A DNA stretch of 64,000 bases from positions 310,001 to 374,000 of the forward strand of contig NZ_CP119573.1 in the NCBI RefSeq assembly GCF_029278605.1. The letters are read 5' to 3'. Every line of letters begins with the position of its first letter. Positions within the stretch are counted from its first letter, which is position 1. Below are positions 60,887-64,000 of the stretch, one piece after another. This stretch comes from Cupriavidus sp. WKF15 (lineage in GTDB: Bacteria; Pseudomonadota; Gammaproteobacteria; Burkholderiales; Burkholderiaceae). A model generated the notes under the pieces. That model was not told where the DNA came from. It ran no database searches and saw only the letters and a program-made list of their open reading frames with translations. Both the position numbers and the translations under genes were made by a program.

Positions 60887-61306
60887 TTACTTTATGCAGC
60901 AGCCAGCGCCTGGCTCGATTCGAGGGTTATCACTAGTTTAACGAAGCCACTCGCACGGCATACGGGTCATTACCTATAGGCCGCATTTGCCCCAAGTGAT
61001 AATGGCAGAATGCCTTCGCCCGCCGTTGGCGTCACCCGCCGCCACGAAGACGGTAATTCATCACATTCACTATTCCCATCCAGGCATACCGCGCATTTTG
61101 CCGGGGTTATGACGACTCGCCACGCGTCGCCTAGCCTTCAGCCTTGCCCAGATCGCGCCCATAGAAGGCGACAGACAGCAGGCACACCGATAAAACCGGC
61201 CGGACAACGAGTATTGCCACGGCCGATACCTAGAACCACGTGAGACAAAGCCTGCCCACGGCCTATCCGTCGGCCGCGACAGCGCCCTGCAAGGAGACAG
61301 ATCATC
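60887..61306. other. intergenic region upstream of the purine permease gene
   Basis: About 420 bases without a supported gene. It includes a CCTATAGG at 60973-60980, a GATAAT near 60998 without a matching -35, and the ribosome site AAGGAGAC at 61289. I see no riboswitch-like purine aptamer, though one cannot be excluded by eye. Confidence 0.5.
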
Positions 61307-62689
61307 ATGATCGAACAGCCCTATCCGTCAGTGACGGAAGTCGATTCCGCCCCCCCCGAAGTCAAGAACAAGCTCGACGCCTATTTCCAGATCACGGCGC
61401 GCGGCAGCACGCAGCGCCAGGAACTGGTGGCCGGCGTGACCACCTTCATGGCCATGGTCTACGCGGTCTTTGTCGTGCCGGGCATGCTCGGCAAGGCTGG
61501 CTTTGACACGAGCGCGGTGTTCGTGGCGGTGTGCCTGACCACGGCGTTCGGCTCGCTGCTGATGGGCGTGTGGGCCAAGCTGCCGATCGCCATTGGCTGC
61601 GCCATTTCACTGACAGCCTTCATGGCTTTCGGCCTGGTATTGGGACAGGGACTGTCGCCGGCCGTGGCGCTTGGCGCGGTATTCCTGATGGGCGTAGTGT
61701 TCACCGCGATTTCCGTCACCGGGGTGCGCTCCTGGATCCTGCGCAACCTGCCGGCCGGCGTGGCCCATGGCGCGGGGATCGGCATTGGCCTGTTCCTGTT
61801 GCTGATCGCGTCCAATGAGGTCGGCCTGGTGGTCAAGAACAGCGGCGCGGGCCTGCCTGTCACGCTGGGCAAGATCACCGCGTTTCCGGTGGTGATGTCG
61901 GTGCTGGGCCTGGCCGCCATCTTCGGCCTGGAGCGCCGCCGCGTGCCGGGGGGCATCCTGCTGGTGATCGTCGCCATCTCGGTGCTGGGCCTGATCTTCG
62001 ACCCCGCCGTGAAGTTCACCGGCGTGTTCGCCCTGCCTTCGCTGAGCGCGCCCGGCCACCAGTCGCTGATCGGCGCCATGGATATCCGTGGCGCACTGTC
62101 CGCTGCCGTGCTGCCGAGCGTGCTGGCACTGGTGATGACTGCGGTGTTCGATGCCACCGGCACGATCCGCGCCGTGGCGGGCCAGGCTGGCCAGCTCGAT
62201 GCCAGCGGCCATATCCGCAACGGCGGTCGTGCGCTGACCGCGGACTCGGTCAGCTCGATCTTCTCCGCCATGTTCGGCGGCGCCCCGGCCGCGGCCTATA
62301 TCGAGTCGACCGTCGGCGTCGCCGCCGGCGCCAAGACCGGCCTGACCGCCGTGGTGGTCGGCCTGTTGTTCCTGGCCGTGATGTTCTTCTCGCCGCTGGC
62401 GGCCCTAGTGCCGTCGTACGCCACCGCGCCGGCACTGATGTACGTGGGTCTGCTGATGCTGTCGAGCGTCTCGCGCCTGCACATGGATGACCTGGTCGAT
62501 GCGCTGTCGGGCCTGGTGTGCGCGGTGTTCATCGTGCTGACCTGCAATATCGTCACCGGCATCATGCTCGGCTTCTGCACCCTGGTTGTCGGCCGCATCG
62601 TCTCCGGCGAATGGCGCAAGCTTAATGTCGGTACCGTGGCCATTGCCATTGCGCTGGCCGCGTTCTATGCCGGCGGCTGGGCAATCTGA
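61307..62689 (+). CDS. NCS2-family purine permease (AzgA/GhxP-like)
   Basis: The 460-residue protein has about 12-14 membrane helices and the family segments [26 protein letters not shown]-like [13 protein letters not shown] and [30 protein letters not shown] with the conserved [17 protein letters not shown] core. It belongs to the AzgA-type (COG2252) branch of NCS2 that imports adenine, guanine or hypoxanthine with protons. AAGGAGAC precedes the ATG at 61307. It stands alone and ends at a strong terminator. Confidence 0.93.
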   Translation: MIEQPYPSVTEVDSAPPEVKNKLDAYFQITARGSTQRQELVAGVTTFMAMVYAVFVVPGMLGKAGFDTSAVFVAVCLTTAFGSLLMGVWAKLPIAIGCAISLTAFMAFGLVLGQGLSPAVALGAVFLMGVVFTAISVTGVRSWILRNLPAGVAHGAGIGIGLFLLLIASNEVGLVVKNSGAGLPVTLGKITAFPVVMSVLGLAAIFGLERRRVPGGILLVIVAISVLGLIFDPAVKFTGVFALPSLSAPGHQSLIGAMDIRGALSAAVLPSVLALVMTAVFDATGTIRAVAGQAGQLDASGHIRNGGRALTADSVSSIFSAMFGGAPAAAYIESTVGVAAGAKTGLTAVVVGLLFLAVMFFSPLAALVPSYATAPALMYVGLLMLSSVSRLHMDDLVDALSGLVCAVFIVLTCNIVTGIMLGFCTLVVGRIVSGEWRKLNVGTVAIAIALAAFYAGGWAI

Positions 62690-62782
62690 AACAGGCGCTT
62701 CAATCGGATGGCCGCTGCCCCTGGCGCGGTTGTCCGGAGTGAATTCAACAATGTCTCCTCCACCGCCACACGGTGGATTTAG

Positions 62783-62817
62783 GCCCCGGGATTCCTGCTT
62801 TCCCGGGGCATTTTTTT
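62783..62817 (+). terminator. rho-independent terminator of the permease gene
   Basis: GCCCCGGGA (62783-62791) pairs with TCCCGGGGC (62801-62809) over a nine-base loop, followed after one A by seven T residues (62811-62817). A smaller hairpin CCACCG/CGGTGG stands just before, at 62760-62776. Confidence 0.92.
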
Positions 62818-63394
62818 ATTGCACGCTGGCCACGCGGGAATTTCTCCGTGCTTCGCGCCGGCAATGCTCCCATACGCGCAATCCAGCCATTCATCACCAT
62901 GGCAACATGCGCTCGCCATTGTTCTGCTATCAACACCTCACTGAATCCGCATGCCTTATCGAGGCCGCCGCGCTCGCCCCGATTGAGTGCGATGTGCCGG
63001 CAATGTCCGTCCTGCCGGTCATGCACAGCCCCGCCGCACCGGGGAATGCCAGGGGAAGCCTGATGCCCGCTGCAAGGACATAACGGATTTCCACGCAAGC
63101 CGACTGGATAGCGGAATGCGGTCGCGCATGCGCGACCGGCAAACTCGTTCCACACCTCTGGAGGAGAATCCATTTCCTGCCTTTAGCAATAGCCAAAGCC
63201 GCGAAACAAGGCAATGGCATTGCCCCGACAATCCCCGCGATTTCTCGCGACCGCCCTGTCTGTAACAATACAGTCGTGCAAGCTGCGCGATATTTTGTAA
63301 AATATTTTTGTGTCCGCCGCAGCATGCCAATGTCATATCCGCAGGTAGTTTGCAGTACTATGCAGCGGTCAATTGCCGAAAAAGGGGAATATAA
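62818..63394. other. intergenic region upstream of the H-NS-family gene
   Basis: About 580 bases without a supported gene; minus-strand frames here have poor codon use and lie antisense to the H-NS gene. The last 110 bases are clearly AT-richer, with TAAAAT at 63298-63303 as a possible -10 box and the palindrome at 63290-63305. Confidence 0.6.
63290..63305. promoter_or_regulatory. AT-rich palindrome before the H-NS-family gene
   Basis: ATATTTT at 63290-63296 and AAAATAT at 63299-63305 form a near-perfect palindrome around GT, 90 bases before the start codon. H-NS proteins bind curved AT-rich DNA, so this may be an autoregulatory site and promoter core. Confidence 0.45.
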
Positions 63395-63706
63395 ATGGCG
63401 ACATACAAGCAACTCCTTGCAGAAAAAGAAGCGCTCGAAGCCAAGCTCAATGAAGTCAGGGCGACGGAAGTCGCCGGCGTAATCGACCAGATCCGCTCGC
63501 TGATGGCCGAATATGGCCTGACTGCAGACGACATCGCGCCGCGCCGCGGCCGTGGCCGGCCGGCCGGTTCGAGCATCAAGAAGGCGGAGCACGCTCCGCT
63601 GCCGCCGAAGTATATGGACCCGAAGACCGGCAAGACCTGGTCGGGTCGCGGCCGTGCCCCGGCATGGCTGGGCAAGCGCCCGGAACGTTTCCTGATCGAG
63701 TCGTAA
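63395..63706 (+). CDS. H-NS histone-family DNA-binding protein
   Basis: The 103-residue protein has an N-terminal coiled coil (about 1-45) for self-association and a C-terminal AT-hook-like H-NS domain (about 50-98): RRGRGRPAGSS, then KYMDPKTGKTWSGRGRAPAWL. It is of the short Bv3F/BpH3-type found in Burkholderiaceae. It silences AT-rich, often transferred, DNA. AAGGGGAAT precedes the ATG at 63395. Several paralogues are usual per genome. Confidence 0.93.
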   Translation: MATYKQLLAEKEALEAKLNEVRATEVAGVIDQIRSLMAEYGLTADDIAPRRGRGRPAGSSIKKAEHAPLPPKYMDPKTGKTWSGRGRAPAWLGKRPERFLIES

Positions 63707-63750
63707 TCCCGCGCGGCCGCCCCGTCAGGGGCAGGCCCGGCCGGGCGCCG

Positions 63751-64000
63751 TCAGGACGCCTGGCACACGTATTCCTTCCTCAGCGCGCGGAAGCCCTGCT
63801 GCGTCGGTTCGGCCACCGGCCGTGCACCGCCTGACGGCAGCGGTTGCAGGCGCAGCACCTGGGCCGAGCACTGGCTCGCGGTTTCGTCACGCTTATAGCG
63901 GATTTCGTATTGCGCCCCCGGCGCGGGCACGAACGACACCCCCGCCGCGCAGCGCAGTTCTGGCAGGGGCGGCGCAGCGGTCGAACTCACGCCCACATAG
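63751..64000 (-). CDS. C-terminal part of an unidentified protein, cut by window end
   Basis: A minus-strand frame open to the window edge encodes at least 82 residues ending KEYVCQAS. It contains two or three cysteines (LRCAAGVSF, SQCSAQVL, YVCQAS) and no membrane segment, compatible with a secreted, disulfide-bonded protein. The start and any signal peptide lie outside. No family recognised. It converges on the H-NS gene. Confidence 0.6.
   Translation of the reverse strand, partial: YVGVSSTAAPPLPELRCAAGVSFVPAPGAQYEIRYKRDETASQCSAQVLRLQPLPSGGARPVAEPTQQGFRALRKEYVCQAS

Noticed and set aside
62930..63592. Minus-strand frame of 220 codons before and over the H-NS gene
   Set aside because: Overlaps the H-NS gene antisense, and codon use in the rest is poor.

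Overview
The window is GC-rich, densely packed bacterial chromosomal DNA. Gene content points to a betaproteobacterium of the Burkholderiaceae, most like Cupriavidus/Ralstonia: Bug-type tripartite-tricarboxylate receptors, a biotin-independent malonate decarboxylase operon, short H-NS-family and DUF6494-type proteins, and a dispersed intergenic repeat with an ACTTTTTGTC hairpin of a kind I associate with these genomes. This assignment rests on family recognition, not on a search. I saw no rRNA, tRNA, CRISPR array, prophage or complete insertion sequence.

Layout. 1-6300: malonate decarboxylase operon mdcABCDEGH, tightly overlapped, without a transporter or regulator in view. 6311-12418: COQ4-like gene, small lipoprotein, a divergent Baeyer-Villiger-type monooxygenase/hydrolase pair facing a TetR regulator across a perfect 21-bp inverted repeat, a Bug receptor gene that has lost its 5' part next to a ~520-bp dispersed repeat, and a hotdog thioesterase. 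12666-17419: three-gene signalling chain on the minus strand (OmpR-type regulator, LysM/FecR periplasmic protein, CHASE2 histidine kinase). 17608-25935: seven-gene minus-strand exopolysaccharide locus (UDP-GlcNAc 2-epimerase, GT2 synthase, membrane-anchored beta-helix protein, secreted protein, two-domain deacetylase, YaiO-like outer-membrane barrel, polytopic membrane protein). 25936-26891 is a long gene-free, lower-GC region ending in the leader of a cold-shock gene. 27482-31168: hopanoid genes hpnD-shc-hpnG. 31227-37939: Hsp70-like protein, Bug receptor/CoA-transferase/citryl-CoA-lyase operon behind a perfect inverted repeat, GGDEF protein, IclR regulator. 38048-40804: small and orphan genes, including a LysR-type DNA-binding domain without effector domain and the last 32 codons of an ABC permease. 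40822-50185: organosulfur cluster (two TauD-type dioxygenases, a complete sulfonate/taurine-type ABC transporter, MetY-type enzyme, MetQ-type receptor, ketopantoate reductase-like enzyme). 50421-53638: 2-oxoacid dehydrogenase E1alpha, E1beta, E2 without E3. 53665-64000: DUF6494 protein, lipoprotein phospholipase D, a ribbon-helix-helix protein behind three 11-bp repeats, a SulP remnant, UspA, 1-Cys peroxiredoxin, CheV, a MoaD-like/BNR-repeat pair, an NCS2 purine permease, an H-NS-family protein and a gene cut by the window end.

The most system-like part is 12.7-25.9 kb. The polysaccharide operon combines precursor supply, a membrane synthase, periplasmic modification and an outer-membrane barrel with a beta-helix protein not usual in such loci. 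The envelope-sensing FecR/CHASE2/OmpR chain lies directly downstream on the same strand. That the two work together is inferred from position only.
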